From Deinococcus detaillensis (GTDB lineage: Bacteria > Deinococcota > Deinococci > Deinococcales > Deinococcaceae): 64,000 nucleotides of DNA. The stretch is taken from the NCBI RefSeq assembly GCF_007280555.1, contig NZ_VKDB01000008.1, positions 1 through 64,000 of the forward strand. The letters are read 5' to 3'. The notes beneath the pieces were generated by a model, which was not told where the DNA came from, made no database searches, and saw nothing but the letters and a program-made list of their open reading frames with translations. Shown here in pieces: positions 1-8,584 of this stretch; the first letter of the stretch is position 1, and the number at the start of each line of letters is the position of its first letter. The position numbers were made by a program, and so were the translations under genes.

Positions 1-69
<69 letters not shown>

Positions 70-75
70 TGTCAC

Positions 76-112
76 AAGCCGTCCCTCTAGTACTAGAGTG
101 AGCGGCTTTTTT
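76..112 (+). terminator. Rho-independent terminator of tRNA-Gly
   Basis: AAGCCG and CGGCTT flank an inner palindrome CTCTAGTACTAGAG and are followed by a T-run. It sits six bases after the tRNA CCA end, so it most likely ends the tRNA transcript. Confidence 0.8.
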
Positions 113-132
113 GTTGTTCGTTTTCTTTTTGC

Positions 133-1581
133 TCACTCACTGATTTTTCTCAGTGCCCAAGCCGTCAAACGCGGCAGTACGCGGCCATACGGCGGATACA
201 TCGCCCTAACCGGTGAAAGCGTCGGCTCACGGGTGATGGCCCGATGGTGGGAGAAAGCGCGGAAGCTGTATTCGCCGTGATAGCTGCCCTGACCGCTATG
301 GCCGACGCCGCCGAACGCCAAGCGCGGATGCACGAACTGAATCACCGTACCGTTAACCACCAGACTGCCGCTGCTCGTCTGGCGTTCGACTCGTCGTTGT
401 GTCTCAGCGGTTTTCGTGAATAGGTAGAGTGCCAACGGTTTTTCATGGCGTTGGATAAGATCAATGGCTTCATCGAGCGTTTGATAAGTGACGACTGGCA
501 AAACTGGGCCGAAGAGTTCTTGTTGCATCAGCGGCATATCGGGCTGGACGCCGGTCACGAGGGTGGGGGAGATGTACCGCTCGGATTCGTCAAAAACGCC
601 GCCATACGCCAGTTCCGCTCCGGCTTCCTGACTGGCTTTTGTCAGGCCGCGCAGCCGAGTAACGCTCTGAGGATCAATCATCCTGCCGTAGTCGGGGCCG
701 CGCCTCTGCCAGATGGGGCCGCCATACCGGGTTTCGATGGCTTCTCTGAGCCGCTGGGTTAACTCGCTAGCAATGGCCTGATGAGCCAAGACATAATCAG
801 GCGCGATACAGGTTTGTCCAGCGTTCAAGAACTTGCCCCAAACAATGCGCTCGGCGGCCAATTTGAGATCAGCACTTTCATCAACGAGCGCAGGTGATTT
901 GCCGCCGAGTTCGAGGGTGGTACTGGTCAGCGTCTGTGCGGCGGCGCTCAGCACTTTGCGCCCGATAGCCGGACTGCCAGTGAAGAAAATATGATCGAAT
1001 GGCAGTTCGAGAAGCGCCTCGGCCACGTCTGGGCCGCCCTCTACCACGCTAACTAGACTCGGCGAGAAGGTCGCGGCAATCAGTTCGCTCAGCGCTCTGG
1101 CGGTGGCAGGCGCTTTTTCGCTGGGCTTGAGGATGGCCGTATTGCCCGCTGCCAGCGCTCCGATCAGCGGCGTGAGACTGAGATTGACTGGATAATTCCA
1201 CGGACTCAGAATCAGGGTCACGCCACGCGCTTCCGGCTGCATGGCGCTGCGGCCCCAGCCCAAACCGGCAACTCCGTTGACGTACTGCGGCTGCATCCAG
1301 CTTTTCAAATGGCGGCGAGCATACCGAATTTCTTCGAGCAACGGGTGAAGTTCGGTGATTTCCGCTTCGGCCCGGCTCTTGCCCAGGTCTTGTGCCAGAG
1401 CGGCGGCCAGTCCCACCCGCCGGCCTTTGACGGCGTCGCTAAGCTGCCGGAGTAGTGCTCGGCGCTCGGCAGCGCTGCTTTGAGCGGCCTTCCAGCGCCG
1501 TGCTTGATGCGTCTCGAAGAGCTGATGAAGTTGAGTGAGGTGAGCTGACGTCTCAGATTCAGGAATGGGTGCAATAGGCAT
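133..1581 (-). CDS. Aldehyde dehydrogenase (ALDH class 3-like)
   Basis: This predicted NAD(P)-dependent aldehyde dehydrogenase oxidises an aldehyde to the acid. The sequence shows the conserved Asn in SPWNYP (about N129), the general base Glu in LELGGKSP (about E224) and the catalytic Cys in NAGQTC (about C258). The C-terminal HPRLAFGGVGHSG stretch is typical of class 3 (ALDH3/ConiferylALDH-like) enzymes. At 482 aa it has full length. The ATG at 1581 is preceded by a GGAGG Shine-Dalgarno nine bases upstream. It stands alone between the tRNA and a divergent lipoprotein gene. The substrate cannot be told from sequence. Confidence 0.92.
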   Translation of the reverse strand: MPIAPIPESETSAHLTQLHQLFETHQARRWKAAQSSAAERRALLRQLSDAVKGRRVGLAAALAQDLGKSRAEAEITELHPLLEEIRYARRHLKSWMQPQYVNGVAGLGWGRSAMQPEARGVTLILSPWNYPVNLSLTPLIGALAAGNTAILKPSEKAPATARALSELIAATFSPSLVSVVEGGPDVAEALLELPFDHIFFTGSPAIGRKVLSAAAQTLTSTTLELGGKSPALVDESADLKLAAERIVWGKFLNAGQTCIAPDYVLAHQAIASELTQRLREAIETRYGGPIWQRRGPDYGRMIDPQSVTRLRGLTKASQEAGAELAYGGVFDESERYISPTLVTGVQPDMPLMQQELFGPVLPVVTYQTLDEAIDLIQRHEKPLALYLFTKTAETQRRVERQTSSGSLVVNGTVIQFVHPRLAFGGVGHSGQGSYHGEYSFRAFSHHRAITREPTLSPVRAMYPPYGRVLPRLTAWALRKISE

Positions 1582-1841
1582 CTAGGCTAGCCTCCAAAAT
1601 AGACGGGGAGAAGTTGAACTCAGTCTAAACGCTCTTCACCTTGCTGAACGCCTTAGATAGACTTCATCCTGACTTTATCTATCCGTGAGGCGGCGCTGAG
1701 ATTGAAAGTCTTGTTACCTATTGAACAGGGGTCAGTCAGCACATGATGGGGGAGTTCGATGTTTTGTACCTACCAGAAGCAAGCGGAAGGTGTCAATTCG
1801 GTGGCGAAACGTGCAACGCTTGCGCCACAAAGAGGTTAATT

Positions 1842-2390
1842 ATGAAAAATACTATGATGTTCGGGATGGGCGTGTTGCTGCTGAGTTCTTGCTCGATGAT
1901 GGGAATGGGCGCTGGCTCAAAAGACAGCACCATGACCAAAGACGGAGCCGCCATGAAAGACAATGCCATGGCCGATAGCAGCATGGCTGTAAAAACCCCA
2001 GTGGTGAACCAGAACACCGCCTCCTACGTCCTCAACCGTCAACCAGCGGCCACCAATATCGCGCCGATGGGCAACGTGGCTGTCACGATGAACGGCGACA
2101 CGGTGATGACCACCACCAAGCTGACCGGCATGGCCCCTGAAACCTACTACGTGGCTCACTACCATAACCAAGGCACTGTGCCCTCGACTGATCCATGCGC
2201 CAGCAACGGCCCGGCGATTTTGCCGAGCATGATGGTTGGCCTCAGCGATAAAGGTGGCAACGTGATCTTGATGGGCAGCGTCGCCAAGAGCGCCATCATG
2301 AAAGCCACCTACTACAACGTCCACACGGCCAAAAACGCCGCTGGCGAGCCTGCTGACCCAGGCGTAGCTTGCAGCGCTGTCAAGATGTAA
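1842..2390 (+). CDS. Putative secreted lipoprotein (182 aa)
   Basis: I chose the ATG at 1842 because it follows AGAGG and gives a clean lipoprotein signal: a short hydrophobic N-terminus ending in the lipobox LSSC with the lipidated Cys at residue 17. A longer frame from 1743 would bury this signal. After a Met/Ser/Lys-rich linker there is a compact domain of about 120 aa with a paired-His segment (AHYHNQG) and two Cys that could form a disulphide. It loosely recalls CHRD-like or Cu/Zn-SOD-like beta domains, but I do not recognise the family firmly. It is likely anchored in a membrane outside the cytoplasm; function unknown. Confidence 0.75.
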   Translation: MKNTMMFGMGVLLLSSCSMMGMGAGSKDSTMTKDGAAMKDNAMADSSMAVKTPVVNQNTASYVLNRQPAATNIAPMGNVAVTMNGDTVMTTTKLTGMAPETYYVAHYHNQGTVPSTDPCASNGPAILPSMMVGLSDKGGNVILMGSVAKSAIMKATYYNVHTAKNAAGEPADPGVACSAVKM

Positions 2391-2410
2391 GACTGAGTTT
2401 TCGCACCTTC

Positions 2411-2444
2411 AAAACAGGGTCTGATTTCGGTCAGGCTCTGTTTT
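2411..2444. terminator. Bidirectional terminator between convergent genes
   Basis: AAAACAGGG and CTCTGTTTT with further TCTGA/TCAG pairing form a long hairpin with a T-run on one side and an A-run on the other. It therefore can work in both directions, between the lipoprotein gene (ends 2390) and the prenyl synthase gene (ends 2461 on the minus strand). Confidence 0.8.
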
Positions 2445-2460
2445 GTATTTGGGTCTGCCG

Positions 2461-3465
2461 TCAAGCCTGCCGCGTGACATAGCTCTGAACCAGATCAATG
2501 ATCTGTGAGGCAGCAGTTTGGTTTGCCGCTTTGCCCAGCGCTTCTTCGAGCAAGCTGAGTCCCCTGCGGCCTTGCTCAGAGGCAAACTGCTGTGCATAAT
2601 CGAGGCTGCCGCTTTCCCGAATCCAGTCCAGCACCTGAGCCATCTGTGCCGGGTCTTTGTCCGTTCTGGGGAGCGCCATTTGACTTAGGAAGAAAGCCCG
2701 TTGTGTGGCGGGTGCGCCGGAGAGCCAATGCAGCACGATCAAGGTGCGCTTGCCTTCGAGAAGGTCGCCGCCGATTTCTTTGCCGTAGCTGCCTTCGTCT
2801 TCCTGCAAATTCAGCACGTCGTCCCTGATCTGGAAGGCCGCGCCCAGCGCTTCCCCGGCGGGCGTAAAGGCGGGGTCGGGGAGTTGTCCGGCGGCCAGCG
2901 CTCCCAGCCGCAGGGGAATGACCACTGTGTAATAAGCGGTTTTGAGGCGTACCATCTCCAAGTAATCGGCCTCGGTGAGCTGCCATTCGTGATGGGCCAC
3001 CCAAGCCAAATCGAGATGCTGGCCCTCAGCCGTGCGGTGAATCATGGTCAGGACTTCCTCGTAAGCCCCTGGCACGCCGGCCTGCTGCACAGCGGCCCAC
3101 ATGTAAGCGTGCAGGGCGTCGCCTGCGTTCAGAGCCAGCGGCACGCCGTGGAGGCGGTGCAGCGCAGGCCGCCCACGGCGCTCTTCGCTGTCGTCTTCGA
3201 TGTCGTCGTGAATCAGCACCCAATTTTGAAACAGTTCCAGCACCGCGCCGAGCCACAACGCGCTTTGCCACTGCGGGGTGTCTTCCCGCGCTCCGTGCGC
3301 TTTGGCGCTCAGCAGCAGCAGTTCGCTGCGTAGGCCTTTGCCGCCGCGCTGAGGGTAGTCGCGCAGCATGGCGTAGAACTGAGCGAGCTCTGGATGCGAG
3401 TGGGTACGGTCTGAATCGGTGCTGGGCAGTAGGCCAAAGATAAGGTCGAGCAGATCGGAGCGCAT
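2461..3465 (-). CDS. Polyprenyl (geranylgeranyl-type) diphosphate synthase
   Basis: This isoprenoid chain-elongation enzyme condenses IPP with allylic diphosphates. The first Asp-rich motif is seen in IHDDIEDD followed by RRGRPALH, and the second in FQIRDDVLNL. These bind the Mg-diphosphates. At 334 aa it matches the trans-prenyltransferase family. Product chain length cannot be set from sequence alone; in Deinococcus such enzymes feed menaquinone side chains and carotenoids. The start is ATG 3465, with a TAAACT -10 box eight bases upstream (3474-3479), consistent with a leaderless transcript. It shares the bidirectional terminator with the lipoprotein gene. Confidence 0.92.
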   Translation of the reverse strand: MRSDLLDLIFGLLPSTDSDRTHSHPELAQFYAMLRDYPQRGGKGLRSELLLLSAKAHGAREDTPQWQSALWLGAVLELFQNWVLIHDDIEDDSEERRGRPALHRLHGVPLALNAGDALHAYMWAAVQQAGVPGAYEEVLTMIHRTAEGQHLDLAWVAHHEWQLTEADYLEMVRLKTAYYTVVIPLRLGALAAGQLPDPAFTPAGEALGAAFQIRDDVLNLQEDEGSYGKEIGGDLLEGKRTLIVLHWLSGAPATQRAFFLSQMALPRTDKDPAQMAQVLDWIRESGSLDYAQQFASEQGRRGLSLLEEALGKAANQTAASQIIDLVQSYVTRQA

Positions 3466-3535
3466 TGGGCATTAGTTTAGCGTGGAGAAGCTCCAACTTG
3501 ACCGCGCTTCAAAATCCTTTCTAGACCGTAGACCA

Positions 3536-4609
3536 TCAGCTTTCATTGAGCGACCGCTCGGCTTTTCGTTTAATCGGATTGGCGCGGGTCAGCGGCGTTT
3601 CGGCCTGCTGGCCTCTCAGGGCCAAGTCGCTGCTGGCCGGCCCCGGCAAGAAGCGGTTGAGCAGCGTCAGTACGTCGGCGCTGAGCTGCGGCGCGAGCGA
3701 CTGAAACACCCTGAGCAGTTTGGCAGGGCCGCCGATCATCACTTCAGCCTCGCCGCGAATGAGAGCCTGCACGATGCGCTGGGCGGCTTTGTCGGCGTCC
3801 AGCGAGATCAGTGGAAGATTATCTAGCGTGGCAAATAAAGCGTATTCGCGGCGGTGCTGCCCCTTGATCTGGGCGTGCCTGGGACTGCCCGTCCGCATCA
3901 GACCCGGACAAACGGTGGTCACCAGTACGCCGTCTTGAGCGAGTTCGGCCCGCAGCGCCTGACCCAGACCCACCGCCGCGAACTTGCTAACGCTGTAGCT
4001 GCTCAGGTGCGGCACGGCGGCCTTGCCCGCTATGGACGCCACGATCAGCACCCGCCCGCCGCTGGCCCGCAAATACGGCAAAGCCGTGCGCGTCAGGCGC
4101 AGCGGCGCAAAGGCGTTGACTTCCATGCTGTCCCTGAACTCTTGCTCCGTTACATTGTCCAGCGGCCCGCTTTGGATAATGCCCGCGACGTTGGCCACCA
4201 CGTCCAGGTGCCCGTAGGTGCTGATTGCCGCCTCAACTGCCCGCTCCAAGTCGGCTTGCTGGGTTACGTCGCCCACCACGATCTGCACTTGGGACGTTTG
4301 GCCGCTGATTTGCCGCAGCGCAGCGGCTCTGGCCCGCAAGTCACTTTCGGCGCGGCGCAGTTCGGCTTCGTCACGGGCCAGCAAGGTCAGGTTCGCGCCG
4401 TAGCGCAGCAGCTCGCGCCCCAGCGCCAAGCCCAGTCCCCGTGAGCCGCCACTGATCAGCACGGATTTTCCGGCGAGTGAAAACGGCGCGACAAACAAAC
4501 GCCGGGCGGCGGTCAAAGCGGCGGCGCTGATGAGCAGTGTGCCGCCGAGGCCGGAGCGGCGCTTGCGGGTTTTGGCATTGAGTTTGGTCGATCTTGACAC
4601 CGGCTTCAT
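3536..4609 (-). CDS. Short-chain dehydrogenase/reductase (SDR)
   Basis: A predicted NAD(P)H-dependent oxidoreductase of the classical SDR family. The nucleotide-binding glycine motif is GGSRGLGLA, the catalytic Ser lies in VASIAGKA, and the Tyr/Lys pair in [12 protein letters not shown]. The protein has an N-terminal basic and hydrophobic extension of about 40 aa (possible membrane anchor) and a C-terminal tail beyond the usual 250 aa. I place the start at ATG 4609, because the longer frame to 4777 would run into the divergent HIT gene. Substrate unknown. Confidence 0.88.
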   Translation of the reverse strand: MKPVSRSTKLNAKTRKRRSGLGGTLLISAAALTAARRLFVAPFSLAGKSVLISGGSRGLGLALGRELLRYGANLTLLARDEAELRRAESDLRARAAALRQISGQTSQVQIVVGDVTQQADLERAVEAAISTYGHLDVVANVAGIIQSGPLDNVTEQEFRDSMEVNAFAPLRLTRTALPYLRASGGRVLIVASIAGKAAVPHLSSYSVSKFAAVGLGQALRAELAQDGVLVTTVCPGLMRTGSPRHAQIKGQHRREYALFATLDNLPLISLDADKAAQRIVQALIRGEAEVMIGGPAKLLRVFQSLAPQLSADVLTLLNRFLPGPASSDLALRGQQAETPLTRANPIKRKAERSLNES

Positions 4610-4657
4610 CTCTTTAGTGTGCGTGAAAGTGGTGGCAAAGGCGTTTAGAGTAAAGAC

Positions 4658-5002
4658 ATGACCAACGCGCCCACGCTGTTTGAACGCATCATCGCCCGCG
4701 ATATTCCCGCTGAGATCGTTTACGAAGACGGGGACTACATCGTCATCAAAGACATTGCCCCCAAAGCGCCGGTACATCTGCTGGTCATTCCCAAAAAATT
4801 CAGTGCCCGAATTGACGACATCGTAGGCGAAGCCGAGATGGGCCGCTTATGGCTGACCGCCAGCCGCGTCGCTCGCCAGCAGCTCGGCGATTACCGTTTG
4901 GTCGTTAACGCTGGAAAAGGCGGCGGGCAAGAAGTCTTTCACACCCACATTCATATTCTGGGCGGCTGGGAAGGCGGGCATCCGGTAGGCTTCGGCCAGT
5001 AG
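4658..5002 (+). CDS. HIT-family nucleotide hydrolase (HINT-like)
   Basis: A 114-aa histidine-triad protein with the active-site motif HTHIHILGG near the C-terminus and the HINT-type N-terminal segment [16 protein letters not shown] proteins hydrolyse purine nucleotide phosphoramidates or AMP-lysine type substrates in the cytoplasm. A -10 box TAGAGT (4646-4651) lies six bases before the ATG, so transcription probably starts at the start codon. It is the first gene of a rightward run into the folate genes (16 bases to folP), so it may lead that operon. Its link to folate is by position only. Confidence 0.93.
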   Translation: MTNAPTLFERIIARDIPAEIVYEDGDYIVIKDIAPKAPVHLLVIPKKFSARIDDIVGEAEMGRLWLTASRVARQQLGDYRLVVNAGKGGGQEVFHTHIHILGGWEGGHPVGFGQ

Positions 5003-5018
5003 CAGCGGGTATTCGTTC

Positions 5019-5876
5019 ATGTTTGAACTCCACTTCGGCTTCCCGGTGCCCGGAGCGCTGCGCCACGCGCACGGCTACACCTTGCGCTGGGCCTCCTGCG
5101 CTGTCATGGGTATCGTCAACGTCACGCCCGATTCGTTCTCGGACGGTGGGCGCGGCGCGGAGGCGGCCCTCATTCACGCCGAGCAGCTTCTCCAAGACCA
5201 AGCCCTGATCCTCGACATCGGCGGCGAGAGCACCCGTCCCGGCGCTGAGCCGGTGGACGCCGCCACCGAGCTTGACCGGGTGCTGCCAGTCATTCGCGGC
5301 CTGAGAGGCAGCTCAGCCGTCATCAGTGTAGATACCCTCAAGCCGGAAGTCGCCGACGCCGCGCTGAGGGCCGGGGCGCACCTCGTCAACGACGTGTCGG
5401 GCCTGCGGGACCCGCAGATGCAAGTGGTCTGCGCCCAGCACGCCGCTCCCGCCTGCTTGATGCACATGCAGGGCCAGCCGCAAACCATGCAGCTTTTTGC
5501 GCACTACGAAGACGTGGTGGCCGAAGTCTTCGGCTTTCTGCGCTCTCAGGCCGAGCAGGCCAAAGCGGCGGGCGTGCCGAGCCTGCTGCTCGATCCGGGC
5601 ATCGGCTTCGGCAAAACTTTAACGCACAACCTGACCTTGCTGCGTCACTTGTCTGAGCTGACGGCGGGGGAAAGTCCGGTGTTGGTGGGCGGCAGCCGCA
5701 AGCGCTTTTTGGGCACGCTGTCGGGTGAACCGCACGCGGCGGCCTCTACCCGTGACGCGGCCAGTCTGGCGCTGCACCTGCACGCTGCCCGGCACGGCTC
5801 GGCGCTGGTGCGCGTTCACGATGTGCGCTCCCATGTCTTGGCGCTGCGGGTGCAGGCCGCTCTCGAGAGTGCATAA
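5019..5876 (+). CDS. folP: Dihydropteroate synthase
   Basis: Joins p-aminobenzoate to dihydropterin pyrophosphate in folate synthesis; the sulfonamide target. Family signatures seen are MGIVNVTPDSFSDGG near the N-terminus, GGESTRPGA, the VNDVSG segment, DPGIGFGKT and GGSRKRF near the C-terminus. 285 aa is normal. It lies between the HIT gene and folB, with 11 bases to folB, in a folP-folB-folK order that gathers three steps of the pathway. Confidence 0.97.
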   Translation: MFELHFGFPVPGALRHAHGYTLRWASCAVMGIVNVTPDSFSDGGRGAEAALIHAEQLLQDQALILDIGGESTRPGAEPVDAATELDRVLPVIRGLRGSSAVISVDTLKPEVADAALRAGAHLVNDVSGLRDPQMQVVCAQHAAPACLMHMQGQPQTMQLFAHYEDVVAEVFGFLRSQAEQAKAAGVPSLLLDPGIGFGKTLTHNLTLLRHLSELTAGESPVLVGGSRKRFLGTLSGEPHAAASTRDAASLALHLHAARHGSALVRVHDVRSHVLALRVQAALESA

Positions 5877-5887
5877 TCGGCTTTTGT

Positions 5888-6280
5888 ATGAGCGAGTCTT
5901 CAGTCAGGCAAAGTTTGGGAAGCAAAGTCGTGCTCAAAGGTCTGGCCTTTCACGGACGGCACGGTGTTTATCAGGAAGAAGCGGTGTTTGGAGCGCGGTT
6001 CGTGGTGGACGCCGAGTTACTCTACGATTTCTCCGATATCGGTGATGATCTGACTCAGGCCGTCAACTACGCCGCCGCCTACGACCTGATCGCCTCTATC
6101 GTCACCGGAGAGCGCTGGCAACTCCTGGAAGCCTTGTCGGGGCGTTTGGCATCGGCTCTGCTGACCGACTTTCCCCAGCTCAGCGCCGTGACGGTGCGCG
6201 TCCACAAGCCCCACGCGCCGCTGCCGGGAGTCTTTGAAGACGTTTACGCCGAGCTGCACCTGAGCCGAGCTGAGCCGTGA
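5888..6280 (+). CDS. folB: Dihydroneopterin aldolase
   Basis: Cleaves 7,8-dihydroneopterin to 6-hydroxymethyl-dihydropterin and glycolaldehyde in folate synthesis. The sequence begins the domain with LKGLAFHGRHGVYQEE, contains the conserved Tyr/Ala segment VNYAAAYDLI, the Glu of QLLEALSGRLA, and the VRVHKPHAPLPG segment with the conserved Lys. 130 aa is standard. It overlaps folK by four bases (GTGA), indicating translational coupling. Confidence 0.96.
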   Translation: MSESSVRQSLGSKVVLKGLAFHGRHGVYQEEAVFGARFVVDAELLYDFSDIGDDLTQAVNYAAAYDLIASIVTGERWQLLEALSGRLASALLTDFPQLSAVTVRVHKPHAPLPGVFEDVYAELHLSRAEP

Positions 6281-6780
6281 CGGCTATGACCACCGAAACG
6301 GCCCTGATCGCTCTGGGAGCCAACTTGGGCGATCCTGAGGCGGCGCTGAAGTGGGCTGTCCACGAACTCGCCGCTCTCGGTGAGGTGCAGGCCGTCTCGG
6401 CTTTTTACCGCACTGCTCCGGTGGGCGGGCCGAGAGGGCAGCCGGATTACCTCAACGCCGCCGCTAAACTCTGCACCCGCTTGTCCCCCGAAGCGCTGCT
6501 CGACGCGCTGCTGGACTTAGAAACCCGCTACGGCCGGGTGCGCCGTGAGCGCTGGGCCGCCCGGGTCCTCGATCTCGACCTGATCGCCTACGGCCAGCGC
6601 GTCCTCAGCACCCCGCGCCTGACCCTGCCGCATCACCGGGCTTGGGAGCGCGAATTCGTGCTCAGGCCGCTGGCCGACTTCGCTCCCGATTATGTCCACC
6701 CGCTGACCGGACAGAGTGTGTCGCAGGCGCTGGCCGAATTAGATCGGGCGCAACTACTCCCTGCTCCTCATCTTCCATGA
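6277..6780 (+). CDS. folK: HPPK, 6-hydroxymethyl-dihydropterin pyrophosphokinase
   Basis: Transfers pyrophosphate from ATP to hydroxymethyl-dihydropterin, making the FolP substrate. Seen are ALGANLGDPEAAL at the N-terminus, FYRTAPVGG, QPDYLNAAAKL and the metal/substrate signature LDLDLIAYG. 167 aa fits. The start may be GTG 6277, overlapping the folB stop, or ATG 6286 (four codons in). The gene ends 39 bases before the PASTA-protein gene. Confidence 0.96.
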   Translation: MTAMTTETALIALGANLGDPEAALKWAVHELAALGEVQAVSAFYRTAPVGGPRGQPDYLNAAAKLCTRLSPEALLDALLDLETRYGRVRRERWAARVLDLDLIAYGQRVLSTPRLTLPHHRAWEREFVLRPLADFAPDYVHPLTGQSVSQALAELDRAQLLPAPHLP

Positions 6781-6819
6781 GCCGCATCTGGCCTTCGGGC
6801 GTTCTATACTCCTAAACGG

Positions 6820-8571
6820 ATGGCGCGGATAGACGGCAAATACGAAGTGATAGAACAGCGCTCGCAAAGTGGCGGGCAAACCATTTATACCGTGCAGGCC
6901 GATCCGCTTGTGGGCGCAGAAGCGGGAGAGTTGCTGCGGCTGGCGTGGTTTGAAGTGACCACCTCCGACGAGCGCAACGCTTTTCATAAGTACCGCACGG
7001 CTCTCAAGTCTCTTGCTCCGGCAGGCCTCGCTGACGTGGTGGCCCGTCCCGGCGCGTACTATGCGGTGTGGAGGGAAGTGCCGGGCGTGGCTCTGGCAGC
7101 TTTTCAGGCTCAGCCCATCAAAAATGAAACGGCGCTGAGCAATTTGCGCGAACTCGCGGCCCGCCTCTCAGCTCAGGGCTTCGCGCTGATGGACGCTGAA
7201 ATCGTGATGGACGGCGACGTTCCGAGGCTGGCTTTCCTGACACCCGCCAGCCGCACCCCAGCCGAGGCCGAGTCGCTGAGCGCTGCCGCCCTGACGCCGA
7301 TCAGCCAAGGCAAAGTGCGGCGGGTACGGCCACGCGGCAGCGTTTGGTCGTGGATTCCGGGCGTGGCCTGTGTAATCGGCGCGGCCTACTTCGGAGCGCA
7401 GGCCGCTCAAATTTATCTCAATCCGGCGCTGGCCGACGTGCCCGCTGTGATGGGCCAAGAAGCCAAAGCCGCCGCAGACAAGCTCAGCGCTCTGGGTTAC
7501 CGCGTGCAGTACGCCGAGGGCGATCAGCGCGGCGCAGCGCTCGGCGCGGTCATCGCCCAAGAACCGGCCCCCGGCACCACCCTGCACCTTGGCCGCCTGG
7601 TGACCCTGACGGTCAACAACCCGCCCACCCTGACCGTGCCGAGATTCGAGGAAAAAACCATTGACCAAGTTAAAGCGACTTTGGCCGAGAATTTTCTCAA
7701 GCTCGGCAGCGTCTCGCAGGTCGACGGCGGCCTGAGCCAAACCCCCAAGGGCAGGGTCGTGGCGCAGCTTCCGGCTCCCGGCGCGGTGATTCGGCGCGGC
7801 CAAAGCGTGCGTTTGCTGATCAGCAGCGGCGTGGCGGTGCAGCAAACCTGGCTCCCGGATTTGCGCGGCTTGCCGTTTGACGACGCCCGCGATCTGGTGC
7901 GGCGAGCGGGCTTGGTGGTCAACTTAACCAAGAAAGAAACTTCCGACTCCGCCGAAAACACCGTGCTGCGCCAGTCGCCGGCTGCTTTCGACAAAGTTGA
8001 CATCGGCTCGCCCGTGACCTTGGTGGTGGCCCAAACCCGCTACGAAGCGCCCGCCGTAGCAACGCCGCCGCTGCCGGTGCCGCCTTTGCCGCTGCCCCCG
8101 CCGACGCCGGAGCCGGTGACCAATCCCACCTTCAATACGGGCGGCGCGGACAACGGTGGGACTGTTCCCAACACGCCGGCTGCCCAGCCTGAATTTGCGC
8201 CGGTTTCGCCTGCCACTCCTGCTGCGCCCACGCCCGAAACGGCCCCGAGCCAACCCACTCCCGCCGCGCCCCAGACGCCGAATTCGGCACAACCCAGCAC
8301 GCAGCAACCCAGCACAGAGCAACCCAACGCGCAGCCGCCCGCCACCGCCAGCCGAATTGTGCCGCTGAGTTACACTTTTCCGGCCAACTTGCCTGCTGGC
8401 AAAGTCGAAATCGTGGTGCGTGACGAAGACGGTGAACGCGCCGTGCTGCCGCCTACCGACAGCGCTCAGCTCGCGGGCGCACTGGCCCAGCGTGACGACA
8501 TCAGCGTGCGCGGCAATTATGTCTTTACCGTGCGGATCGACGGCAAAGACTACGCCACCTTCGGGCCGTGA
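6820..8571 (+). CDS. Membrane PASTA protein with kinase-like, catalytically empty N-domain
   Basis: 583 aa in four parts. Residues 1-150 start like a Ser/Thr kinase N-lobe (GKYEVIEQ...GGQTIYTV), but I find no catalytic Lys, HRD or DFG equivalents. One membrane helix lies near 174-193, followed by three PASTA repeats at about 205-266, 270-336 and 344-404. After a Pro/Ala/Thr-rich spacer to about 510 comes a C-terminal domain of about 70 aa. PASTA repeats bind peptidoglycan fragments in PknB/PrkC kinases, so I infer a cell-envelope sensor or scaffold without kinase activity. A TATACT box lies nine bases before the ATG. It sits between folK and a cysteine desulfurase gene. Confidence 0.8.
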   Translation: MARIDGKYEVIEQRSQSGGQTIYTVQADPLVGAEAGELLRLAWFEVTTSDERNAFHKYRTALKSLAPAGLADVVARPGAYYAVWREVPGVALAAFQAQPIKNETALSNLRELAARLSAQGFALMDAEIVMDGDVPRLAFLTPASRTPAEAESLSAAALTPISQGKVRRVRPRGSVWSWIPGVACVIGAAYFGAQAAQIYLNPALADVPAVMGQEAKAAADKLSALGYRVQYAEGDQRGAALGAVIAQEPAPGTTLHLGRLVTLTVNNPPTLTVPRFEEKTIDQVKATLAENFLKLGSVSQVDGGLSQTPKGRVVAQLPAPGAVIRRGQSVRLLISSGVAVQQTWLPDLRGLPFDDARDLVRRAGLVVNLTKKETSDSAENTVLRQSPAAFDKVDIGSPVTLVVAQTRYEAPAVATPPLPVPPLPLPPPTPEPVTNPTFNTGGADNGGTVPNTPAAQPEFAPVSPATPAAPTPETAPSQPTPAAPQTPNSAQPSTQQPSTEQPNAQPPATASRIVPLSYTFPANLPAGKVEIVVRDEDGERAVLPPTDSAQLAGALAQRDDISVRGNYVFTVRIDGKDYATFGP

Positions 8572-8584
8572 GTTCCCCCGACTT

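Noticed and set aside
98..280. Short plus-strand reading frame after the tRNA terminator
   Set aside because: It overlaps the end of the aldehyde dehydrogenase gene on the other strand, lies across a terminator, and has no ribosome site or recognisable domain.
2701..3333. Long plus-strand frames opposite the prenyl synthase, aspS, trpB and similar genes
   Set aside because: These are antisense shadows typical of GC-rich coding DNA, with no family motifs or ribosome sites.
4610..4777. N-terminal extension of the SDR frame
   Set aside because: It would overlap the divergent HIT gene and its promoter; the added residues are a shadow of the HIT coding sequence.
8420..8584. Upstream part of the cysteine desulfurase frame
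   Set aside because: It lies inside the PASTA-protein gene in another frame; the family N-terminus begins at 8585.
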